A stretch of DNA of 52,652 nucleotides. It comes from Parcubacteria group bacterium GW2011_GWA2_42_14. GTDB lineage: Bacteria > Patescibacteriota > Minisyncoccia > Sungbacterales > GWA2-42-14. The stretch is taken from contig LCCV01000012.1 in the NCBI GenBank assembly GCA_000998135.1, positions 1 through 52,652 on the forward strand. Direction: 5' to 3'. Under the pieces are notes generated by a model, which saw only the letters and a list, made by a program, of their open reading frames with translations, had not been told where the DNA came from and searched no databases. A program made the position numbers and the translations under genes. Of the stretch, positions 1 to 7,629 are shown piece by piece. How positions within the stretch are numbered: the first letter of the stretch is position 1; every line of letters starts with the position of its first letter.

Positions 1-1218
1 GATGGGAACTTTGACGAATTTTTCAATAGCGGAAATGTAACGAAGCGCCTCGCCGGGCAATTCATCCTTGAAACGACAACCTTCAAGATTTCCCCAGCCG
101 GAAAAATTCTTGTATTCCGGCTTCATTCGCGACAAATTAAAAAATTCGCGGGCGCCTATTTCGCCCCCAATCCCCTTATAGGCAACACACGCTTTAATCT
201 CCGGCATCAAACCAAGAATATCCATCTTCGTAAGCGCGATTTCGGTCAAATGATTGACTTCGGCGGCATATTTCAAAAGAGGTAAATCCATCCATCCGCA
301 CATTCTCGGGCGTCCTGTAGTAGCACCGAATTCCTTGCCAAACTGCCGCAATTTTTCATCGTCTTTCGCGTTTAATTTAGTTGGAAATGGCCCGGTGCCA
401 ACACGGGTCGGATAGGCCTTAACAAGTCCGACAATTCGCGTAACATCCTTAGGATTAATTACGGTCAGAAAACACGCGGCAATACTCGTGGTATTGGAGG
501 AGGTAACAAACGGATAAGTTCCGTAATCAATATCAAGAAGAGTTCCTTGCGCTCCTTCAAGCAAAATATGTTCCTTTTTCGCCAGCGCTTGTTTTACAAT
601 TTTGTCAGTGTCATCAATATGCTCAAACATTATTTCACGCGCGTCAAAATATTCCTTTCTTATTTTTTCAAAAGATGAAATTCCAGACCCCTTTCCGTAT
701 TTGGCTAAAAGTTCTTTTCTTTTCAGCACAGAAATTTTTTCCAGCACTTCCAGAAAATGTTTTTTGTCAAGCATATCGCCAACCTGAATTGCCCGCCACC
801 TTCCGGCCTTATCCTGATAACACGGCCCGATTCCCCGAAGGGTGGTGCCGATTTTCATGCCTTTTTCTCCGGCGGCGTCTTCAGCCAAATGCCATGGCAT
901 GATTAAATGCGCGAATGGGCTTATTTTCAGATTTTTCAAAGATACGCCCTTGGACTCAAGCTCTTTCATTTCTTCAAGCAGGGTCGGCGGATGCACTACC
1001 ACTCCTCTGCCAATCAAACACAAAGTATTCGGATTAAAAATACCTGCTGGAACAAGGTGTAAGGCAAATTTGCCCCGTTCAGGGTCAATAATAGTGTGTC
1101 CCGCGTTATTCCCACCATTGAATCGCACAACAACATCCGCTTCCTGCGCCAGCATATCAACGATTTTACCCTTGCCTTCGTCTCCCCATTGTGTTCCGAC
1201 TACAATTGTTACTGCCAT
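1..1218 (-). CDS. purA: Adenylosuccinate synthetase, C-terminus truncated by window edge
   Basis: Reverse strand from ATG at 1218 reads MAVTIVVGTQWGDEGKGKIVDMLAQEADVVVRFNGGNNAGHTI..., the PurA N-terminal signature; open to the window edge, so absent from the ORF track. Confidence 0.95.
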   Translation of the reverse strand, partial: MAVTIVVGTQWGDEGKGKIVDMLAQEADVVVRFNGGNNAGHTIIDPERGKFALHLVPAGIFNPNTLCLIGRGVVVHPPTLLEEMKELESKGVSLKNLKISPFAHLIMPWHLAEDAAGEKGMKIGTTLRGIGPCYQDKAGRWRAIQVGDMLDKKHFLEVLEKISVLKRKELLAKYGKGSGISSFEKIRKEYFDAREIMFEHIDDTDKIVKQALAKKEHILLEGAQGTLLDIDYGTYPFVTSSNTTSIAACFLTVINPKDVTRIVGLVKAYPTRVGTGPFPTKLNAKDDEKLRQFGKEFGATTGRPRMCGWMDLPLLKYAAEVNHLTEIALTKMDILGLMPEIKACVAYKGIGGEIGAREFFNLSRMKPEYKNFSGWGNLEGCRFKDELPGEALRYISAIEKFVKVPI

Positions 1219-1322
1219 GTTTTTATTTTACCTCTTTTCGTGTTTTATCAAAGACCAGCCCGTTGATTTTTACATATTTACGGCGTAAAATGCAAATGTG
1301 ATATGGGCGCTTAGCGAAGTGG

Positions 1323-1348
1323 GCCAAAATGAACTGCTTCATTTTGGC
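1323..1348. repeat. Perfect 11-bp hairpin (GCCAAAATGAA-ctgc-TTCATTTTGGC)
   Basis: Direct reading of inverted repeat between purA and the tRNA locus. Confidence 0.7.
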
Positions 1349-1472
1349 GGGAAATTTAAGAAATCATCTTCAATTTCCGTAAAAAATTTCCCCGGGGTTT
1401 TGTTGAAAAGACAAAACGAAAGCAATGTTATTGTTTTTTACGGGATTCTTCATTAGAAATCGAAATCAAATT

Positions 1473-1508
1473 GGACGGTTAGCTCAGCAGTAGAGCACTG
1501 CATTTTCA
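1473..1508 (+). pseudogene. 5' half of a tRNA-like sequence (acceptor/D-arm/5' anticodon arm)
   Basis: GGACGGT-TA-GCTC-AGCAGTA-GAGC-A-CTGCA-TTTTCA has tRNA positions 1-37 layout, but no T arm follows directly. Confidence 0.55.
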
Positions 1509-1526
1509 CCCCGTTACAAATGGGCA
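1509..1526. repeat. Left arm of 18-nt inverted repeat flanking tRNA-Val
   Basis: CCCCGTTACAAATGGGCA is complementary to 1594-1611 TGCCCATTTGCAACGGGG with one mismatch. Confidence 0.9.
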
Positions 1527-1527
1527 C

Positions 1528-1599
1528 GGGCATTTAGCTCAGTGGTAGAGCGCTTCGTTCACATCGAAGAGGCCGCAGGTTCGATCCCTGCAATGCCCA
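1528..1599 (+). tRNA. tRNA-Val (anticodon CAC)
   Basis: GGGCATT...AATGCCC acceptor stem, TAGCTCAGTGGTAGAGC D arm, CTTCG-TTCACAT-CGAAG anticodon arm, GCAGGTTCGATCCCTGC T arm. Confidence 0.95.
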
Positions 1600-1615
1600 T
1601 TTGCAACGGGGCAAA

Positions 1616-1653
1616 CATTATAGTGGCCACAGGTTCGAACCCTATTGCCCACT
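1616..1653 (+). pseudogene. 3' half of a tRNA-like sequence
   Basis: CAT-TATAG-TGGCC-ACAGG-TTCGAAC-CCTAT-TGCCCAC-T matches tRNA positions 36-73 spacing; acceptor does not pair well with the 5' half. Confidence 0.5.
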
Positions 1654-1789
1654 AAATAAAAGAGGTCAAGGGATTTTGGTTCGCTTCGCTTAGAACGACA
1701 AATTTTTGGCCCTGTTGACGAACTTACATTATATTTAATATCATTAATACGGGTCGTAAGAAAAATTAAATTAACCATATTTTTTAAAT

Positions 1790-4111
1790 ATGAACAAACA
1801 AATAAAACTATTCACAGTTCTGTCTGTTGCTGTGGTTATTGGCATTAGTTTCTTTATCGCTAATCCTGTTTCATCTCAAACTAATGAGCAAATCATTCAA
1901 CAATTGCAGGAGCAGATCATGCAATTAAAAGCGCAAATCACAGCTCTCCAGCGACAGTTAAGCGGTGTAACTCCGAGCGGTATAACTCCGAGTGAGCCGG
2001 AACCCGTGCCTACCACAATCCCTGTTTCTTCGGAATGTCCTGAATTTTCGCAAAGACTTTACCCGGGTGTGAGCGACGCGAGCACGGGGGGAGAAGTGAC
2101 TAAATTACAAAAAATGCTAGCCAACGACCCGAACATCTATCCAGAAGGGCTGGTAACCGGTTATTACGGCTTGCTTACTGAAAAAGCAGTTCAGCGATGG
2201 CAGACAAAGCAAGGAGTGGTGTCTTCGGGAAACCCCGCAACAACTGGGTACGGCGTTGTAGGCCCGCAGACACGCACAAGAATGGTCATTGCGTGTCCTA
2301 CTCCGGTGCCGAGACCAATTCCGCCATCAATAAACGCCGGCTATTTAGAAATCGAACCGTCATCTGCGTCTATTGCAGTTGACGAGAGTAAAAGTTTTCA
2401 GGCCTTTTACCAGCCGCCAATGCCGAAGTGCCCGGAAGGATTCGCTTGCCCGCAAGTTATGCCTGCTCGATTCCCTGTAGAAGCAGAATGGACTTCAAGT
2501 AACCCCAACGTTGCTTCAATAATTGGTGTTGCGATAGCTGATACTACTGGTCATTCGTATACCAGTGCTCAAGTCAAAGGAATTTCAAACGGCACGGCAG
2601 ATATTAAGGCTGCGTATAAACCGTCATCTGGAGCAGTTCTCGCTGCAACCGCAAGAGTAACCGTGGGTTCGGTGTCATCAGTTTCTTCCATCACCGTCAT
2701 TTCTCCGAACGGGGGAGAGACATGGGCTAAGGAATCTACCCAAACGATTAAATGGCAAGACAATACACCAGTTCCGTTATGTCCGGTCGGAGCAGCATGC
2801 GCGCCTCAAGCGCCGAAGTATTTTGACATCAAATTACTCCCTTACTACCCGCCGTGCACTACGAATTTATGTCCCGAATATTATCCTGCGCCATATACGA
2901 TTGCAAAAAGCGTGTATGGTCCTTCGTACAGTTGGTCAGTGGGTAAATATTTGGATGTTCTCGGAACTGGCACAGGTGGTATTGTCTCTGGCGGTTCATA
3001 TACAGTCCAAGTCTGTCAGACCGGAACCAGTATCTGCGACTCAAGTGATAGCTACTTCAAGATTATAAGCGGAGGCACGAGCACAAACAATCCTCCAGTC
3101 ATCAACGGAATTCCGGCCATGCCGTCTTCAATTCAACTTAATCAGTCCGTATCATTTTCCTGGGATGCCACGGATGCCGACAAAGATAATTTAAGCTGGT
3201 CAGTTAATTGGGGAGATGGCGCCGGGTCTGCGGGCGTTTGCGCCATTCCCGTGTCTAATCTAACTATCGGTACAAATTCCGGTACTAATTTTACGGCTTT
3301 TCACAGCTGGTCAAAGGCCGGAACATACACAGTCAAAGCGACGGTAAACGACTGCAAAGGCGGAAGCGACGCGCATACTTTCAATGTGACGGTGGGCAAA
3401 TTTGTTCAGACATCCGTTACTGTCATCTCGCCAAACGGGGGAGAAACTTGGACAAAAGGCACAACCCAGACAATCAAATGGCAGGACAATACACCAGTTC
3501 CGTTATGTCCGGTCGGAGCAGCATGCGCGCCTCAAGCGCCGAAATATTTTGACATCAAATTACTCCCTTACTACCCGCCGTGCACTACGAATTTATGCCC
3601 CGCTTATTATCCTTCGCCGTATACGATTGCAAAAAGCGTGTATGGTCCTTCGTACAGTTGGTCAGTGGGTAAATATTTGAATGTTCTCGGAACTGGAACT
3701 GGCGGCGTGGCCCCTGACGGTTCATATACAGTCCAAGTTTGCCAGACCGGAACCAGTATCTGCGATTCAAGCGATAACTACTTTAAAATTGTAAGCGGTA
3801 CTACCACCAACAATTCTCCAGTCATCAACAGCATTCCTGCCATTCCAGTTAACGTCAGGGTTGGTCAGTCCGTTTCGTTTAGTTGGGGCGCCACCGATGC
3901 TGACGGCGACAATCTCTCATGGGGAGTTTCGTGGGGCGACGGCACTGGAGTTGCCGGAGCGTGCCAATCTCCGAATCCGCAAAACAAGCAAGGATGGACG
4001 TTTAATGAGTATCACACATGGTCAAGCCCCGGAACATATACGGTCACAGCAACAGTCAACGATTGCCGAGGAGGAAGTAACGAGCACAACTTTGTTGTTA
4101 GCGTAAACTAA
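1790..4111 (+). CDS. Secreted surface protein: signal peptide, peptidoglycan-binding-like domain, Big-like domain, duplicated NGGETW/PKD modules
   Basis: LYPGVSDASTGGEVTKLQKML...VTGYYGLLTEKAVQRWQ (PG_binding_1-like); VISPNGGETW...QTIKW twice; two PKD-like domains (FSWDATDADKDNLSWSVNWGDG, FSWGATDADGDNLSWGVSWGDG). Confidence 0.8.
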   Translation: MNKQIKLFTVLSVAVVIGISFFIANPVSSQTNEQIIQQLQEQIMQLKAQITALQRQLSGVTPSGITPSEPEPVPTTIPVSSECPEFSQRLYPGVSDASTGGEVTKLQKMLANDPNIYPEGLVTGYYGLLTEKAVQRWQTKQGVVSSGNPATTGYGVVGPQTRTRMVIACPTPVPRPIPPSINAGYLEIEPSSASIAVDESKSFQAFYQPPMPKCPEGFACPQVMPARFPVEAEWTSSNPNVASIIGVAIADTTGHSYTSAQVKGISNGTADIKAAYKPSSGAVLAATARVTVGSVSSVSSITVISPNGGETWAKESTQTIKWQDNTPVPLCPVGAACAPQAPKYFDIKLLPYYPPCTTNLCPEYYPAPYTIAKSVYGPSYSWSVGKYLDVLGTGTGGIVSGGSYTVQVCQTGTSICDSSDSYFKIISGGTSTNNPPVINGIPAMPSSIQLNQSVSFSWDATDADKDNLSWSVNWGDGAGSAGVCAIPVSNLTIGTNSGTNFTAFHSWSKAGTYTVKATVNDCKGGSDAHTFNVTVGKFVQTSVTVISPNGGETWTKGTTQTIKWQDNTPVPLCPVGAACAPQAPKYFDIKLLPYYPPCTTNLCPAYYPSPYTIAKSVYGPSYSWSVGKYLNVLGTGTGGVAPDGSYTVQVCQTGTSICDSSDNYFKIVSGTTTNNSPVINSIPAIPVNVRVGQSVSFSWGATDADGDNLSWGVSWGDGTGVAGACQSPNPQNKQGWTFNEYHTWSSPGTYTVTATVNDCRGGSNEHNFVVSVN

Positions 4112-4240
4112 CAGAGAAAGCCAAAAACCCGTCGCTACAAGCGAGAACACGACAGAAATTCTCCGTGCCCGAGCGGTAAGTTGATGCCGAATTTTTTATA
4201 AAGTAGGCAGTACGAGCGGAATTGTATGAAGACACTAAAA

Positions 4241-4270
4241 AAGCGCGGACAGATTTTCTATCCGCGCTTT
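4241..4270. terminator. Rho-independent terminator-like hairpin
   Basis: AAGCGCGGACAGATTTTCTATCCGCGCTTT; arms nearly perfectly complementary. Confidence 0.65.
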
Positions 4271-4383
4271 GTGTTACGCCCGGTCGATTAGCTCGGCCAT
4301 TTGATGAAAGAACCGGGGAATTTATTGTCTATTAAAATTAGTAATGTTATTGTAAAATTGAAATTCCTCAATCAATAACCAAT

Positions 4384-7300
4384 ATGGATTTTAATAAAAA
4401 CAGCGAAAAACTTAATTCGGAAAATGCGGTAAGCAAAAGAACTGAATCTCCGGAATCTAAAAAAGAAATTGTAATCGGCAAAAAAACGCTGGTTTTTATT
4501 GTCGGCCTTCCGGGAAGCGGAAAAAGCACTTTTGCGATAAATCATTTTCCGGCTGAGACAATTGTAAGCACCGACCGTATCCGCCAGGAAATCAGCAATA
4601 ACCCGGCAAACCAACTGGTCTCCGGAAAAGCTTTTGAAATTGCCAAAACGCTTGTTGAAGAAAGACTGCGCCGGGGAGAAATTGCCGTAGTTGACGCCCA
4701 AAATCTTTCCGAAGACACCAGGGCCCAATTCTATCAGGCGGCAGAAGCTCACGGCGCCAGGGTTGAAGCAATTTTTCTTGATGTAAGTGCCGAAGAAAGT
4801 GTAGAGCGTGATCACGCCAGAAAAAAGAATGTCGGAGAAAGCTATATTAAAAGGAGAGGAAGCGCTCATAAGACAGCTGAAGCAAGTTTAAGGCGAAGCA
4901 AGCACGTGCATGCGGTTCATGCCATAAAATCAAATGAATTTGATACGGTTTCAGTTGCCTTGCCGGAAGACGATGCCGAAGCGCTCGAGGCCGATAAAGA
5001 ACTTTATAAAGAAGCGGGAGTGGCTGAAGCAATGATTACCGCGGCCGAAACCGGATTTTTAAGAAAAGAAATTCCGGAAGAACTTGAAACTATACCGCTC
5101 AAAGCCGGCTCAGTTTTGTTTCTTGAAAACGAAGAAGGTGCAGGAACTAAAACCTTTTCCAAAGAAAATTTCTTACCACACCAGATTATTGACGCAAAAA
5201 ATATTGCCCGCCGTATTAAAACCAATATTACTGACCGGGCAGTAACGGATATGATGAAAAATATTCTGCGCCAGCGCCTCTGGCTGAATCTTACCACCGT
5301 TGTTTCCTATCCTCCGAACTTTCCGTATACAGCAGAACTGGAATCGGCGGTAAAAAACAACGCGGAAAAACGCAAGCTTGAAATACCTGTTTCATTTATC
5401 CGCATTGTGCCTGACGCCCAAACACAGGAACTGCCAAAAGAATTAGCCGAATCAGAAAAAACGGGAGTAGCGCCGCTTATGACGACCATTAACAAAAATG
5501 ACGCCGCAAGATTCAGGGTTGAAGTGATACGCGACGCGCCCCAAGACAGTCCGCTTTTTATCATGGGAGATATTCAGGGATGCTATAAGGCCATGCGAGA
5601 ACTTTCAGGTGAAGTCAGGAAAGAAAATATTACCAAGAAAAAATCCGGAGAAAGCGAACCAAAAAGAACCATTGTATTTGTTGGCGATATGGCAGATAGG
5701 GGGCCGTATGACGCCGAAGCGGTCATATACATAACATCCCTGGTGCGCGCCAACAGGGCCATTCTTGTTAAGGGTAATCATGATGAAAATCTGCTTAGAG
5801 GATTAAGGGGCAAAGAAGTTAACTCGGAAGAAACCCGCTCCACACTTCAGGAATTGAAAAGAAGACTTAAGCCGGCCTCCCTCCAAAAAATTATTGAGGT
5901 GCTTGAAAAAGCCCCGGTCGTGGCTCAATGGAAAGGAGTTGTTGTAGCGCACGCCTCTCTTCCAAGAATCCCGAGGCCGGAAGAAAAATTCGCCGAATCT
6001 GAAAATGATGATGAGGATGAAAAAGGAAATAAGGCCCATGGAGAACGGCACCAAATAATTCATGGGGCCAGAAGCGGAAGATTTGTCGGCGGCCGGGCCG
6101 AAGTATGGAAATTGCATAACACCGTAGCGCACGACCCCGATGTGCTTATTGTCGGCGGACACACCCATGAGGAAGAACCAATAACTGATTTAATTGCCGG
6201 AACCACCATTCTTGACGCCAACGCCGAAATAAAAGGAAAACTTTGGGGAATGTATTACCCCGAGCTTGAATTTGCTTCGGCCGAGGAGCCGAGTGTTCTG
6301 AAAAAATATGAAATACTTACGGGAAAAGAATTACCGCGAGGTCAGGAACTTCTTGCTTTCATTGAATACGCGCGACAGCAAGGATTTATTGAGATAAAAC
6401 ACGGCACCGGAGAATACGAAGGATTGATTTTAACAACCTATTCCGGCATTACCGAAGCATGCAATGCTTGGGAAAAATATCCCGTATTAAGGGAATTTCG
6501 GGGACTTATTATTGATACTAAGGGCAATATTGTTGCACGTCCTTTTGAAAAAACGCATAAGGCCGGAGACGAAATTCCTCTTGATAAACTTGAAATTCCT
6601 CCGGAAAAAGTTTTTGAAAAAGCAAATGGTTCGCTTGGCATCGTTTATTTTTGGAAAGAAAAATGGAGAGTTGCCACTAAATTCAGCTTTGAGAGCGAAG
6701 AATATACCAAACCGGTCTATGAAATGCTTGGCCGAATGGATACTTCAGCACTGGACCAGGCCAAAACACATCTTTTTGAAATTATTCTTCCTAATGACTC
6801 CCACATCGTGGATTACGGCGGAAAACAGGACCTCGTTTTTTTAAACAGCATTATTCCTGAAACCGGAGAGCCGGCTGATTGGGATGAAGTTGGCAAAACC
6901 GCAAGGAAACTCGGCACAAGAACAGCCCGCGACGTGACCGCGGATTTTCCCAATAAAACCATTGCCGATATTTATCGGATGCTCCAGCAGGAAGGGAGTG
7001 CCGCGAATCTGGAAGGCGTTATGGCCCAATATTCCGATACTGAAGGGAAAAAAGTGCTGGTTAAAGTAAAAACACGGGAATATGACGATAAAAAATTCGT
7101 AAGAGACCGGCTGGACTGGAAAGATATTTTAGAATCATTTGACCCGAAAACCATGGAAGTGCCTCCGGAAAACCTTGAAAAGCTCCTCTCCTACAATTTT
7201 GACAATGCGTTTGCCAGAGCAACACTTGAAGCAAGAATCCAATGGATAAAAGAGCAATACCGGGAAATCGCCCGGCAAACTCTTGAATTTCTTTCTTCGC

Positions 7301-7602
7301 CCAAAGGAGAAGCTGACAGAATTTTTCAGGAAAAGATTTCACGGGGAATTGACCCCAAAAGGGCACTGGAAGAGTCCCTTAGGAGTGCGGCCGCGAATTT
7401 GAAAGAACTGCTTAAAGATTACAGCGGGGAAGCGTTTAAAAACGAGATGGGCGCTTTAATGGGTTTTTTGCGCGGCATCATGTCGGACAAAGAAAAACCT
7501 GAGGCAAGGCTGATTGGCCATGCTTTTGCAAAGATACAGAAAATGATAGAGCAGGAAAAAAAGAAAAAAGGCAAAAATTCTTTCTGGATAGTGCCTCAAT
7601 AA
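4384..7602 (+). CDS. Multidomain RNA end-healing/sealing protein: P-loop polynucleotide kinase, metallophosphatase, Rnl1-like RNA ligase
   Basis: GLPGSGKSTF kinase; GDIQGCY...GDMADRGPYD...KGNHDENL phosphatase; ligase motifs EKANGSLG (KxNG), FEIILPNDSHIVDY, EGVMAQY...VKVKTREY. Confidence 0.85.
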   Translation: MDFNKNSEKLNSENAVSKRTESPESKKEIVIGKKTLVFIVGLPGSGKSTFAINHFPAETIVSTDRIRQEISNNPANQLVSGKAFEIAKTLVEERLRRGEIAVVDAQNLSEDTRAQFYQAAEAHGARVEAIFLDVSAEESVERDHARKKNVGESYIKRRGSAHKTAEASLRRSKHVHAVHAIKSNEFDTVSVALPEDDAEALEADKELYKEAGVAEAMITAAETGFLRKEIPEELETIPLKAGSVLFLENEEGAGTKTFSKENFLPHQIIDAKNIARRIKTNITDRAVTDMMKNILRQRLWLNLTTVVSYPPNFPYTAELESAVKNNAEKRKLEIPVSFIRIVPDAQTQELPKELAESEKTGVAPLMTTINKNDAARFRVEVIRDAPQDSPLFIMGDIQGCYKAMRELSGEVRKENITKKKSGESEPKRTIVFVGDMADRGPYDAEAVIYITSLVRANRAILVKGNHDENLLRGLRGKEVNSEETRSTLQELKRRLKPASLQKIIEVLEKAPVVAQWKGVVVAHASLPRIPRPEEKFAESENDDEDEKGNKAHGERHQIIHGARSGRFVGGRAEVWKLHNTVAHDPDVLIVGGHTHEEEPITDLIAGTTILDANAEIKGKLWGMYYPELEFASAEEPSVLKKYEILTGKELPRGQELLAFIEYARQQGFIEIKHGTGEYEGLILTTYSGITEACNAWEKYPVLREFRGLIIDTKGNIVARPFEKTHKAGDEIPLDKLEIPPEKVFEKANGSLGIVYFWKEKWRVATKFSFESEEYTKPVYEMLGRMDTSALDQAKTHLFEIILPNDSHIVDYGGKQDLVFLNSIIPETGEPADWDEVGKTARKLGTRTARDVTADFPNKTIADIYRMLQQEGSAANLEGVMAQYSDTEGKKVLVKVKTREYDDKKFVRDRLDWKDILESFDPKTMEVPPENLEKLLSYNFDNAFARATLEARIQWIKEQYREIARQTLEFLSSPKGEADRIFQEKISRGIDPKRALEESLRSAAANLKELLKDYSGEAFKNEMGALMGFLRGIMSDKEKPEARLIGHAFAKIQKMIEQEKKKKGKNSFWIVPQ

Positions 7603-7604
7603 AA

Positions 7605-7629
7605 AAGCCCGCGGATTATTCGCGGGCTT
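7605..7629. terminator. Bidirectional terminator between convergent genes
   Basis: AAGCCCGCG-gattatt-CGCGGGCTT between stops of the convergent genes, A-rich upstream side. Confidence 0.75.

Noticed and set aside
602-1288. Plus-strand ORFs 602-787, 675-902 and 842-1288
   Set aside because: Antisense to purA, which is strongly supported on the minus strand.
1539-1778. 79-aa minus ORF (NRVRTCGHYNVCPVANGHCRDRTCGLF...)
   Set aside because: Antisense translation of tRNA-Val and tRNA-like 3' half; the RDRTCG words are typical of spurious ORFs over tRNA T arms.
4160-4200. tgcccgagcggtaag, resembling a Ser/Leu tRNA D arm
   Set aside because: No matching anticodon arm, T arm or acceptor stem found nearby.
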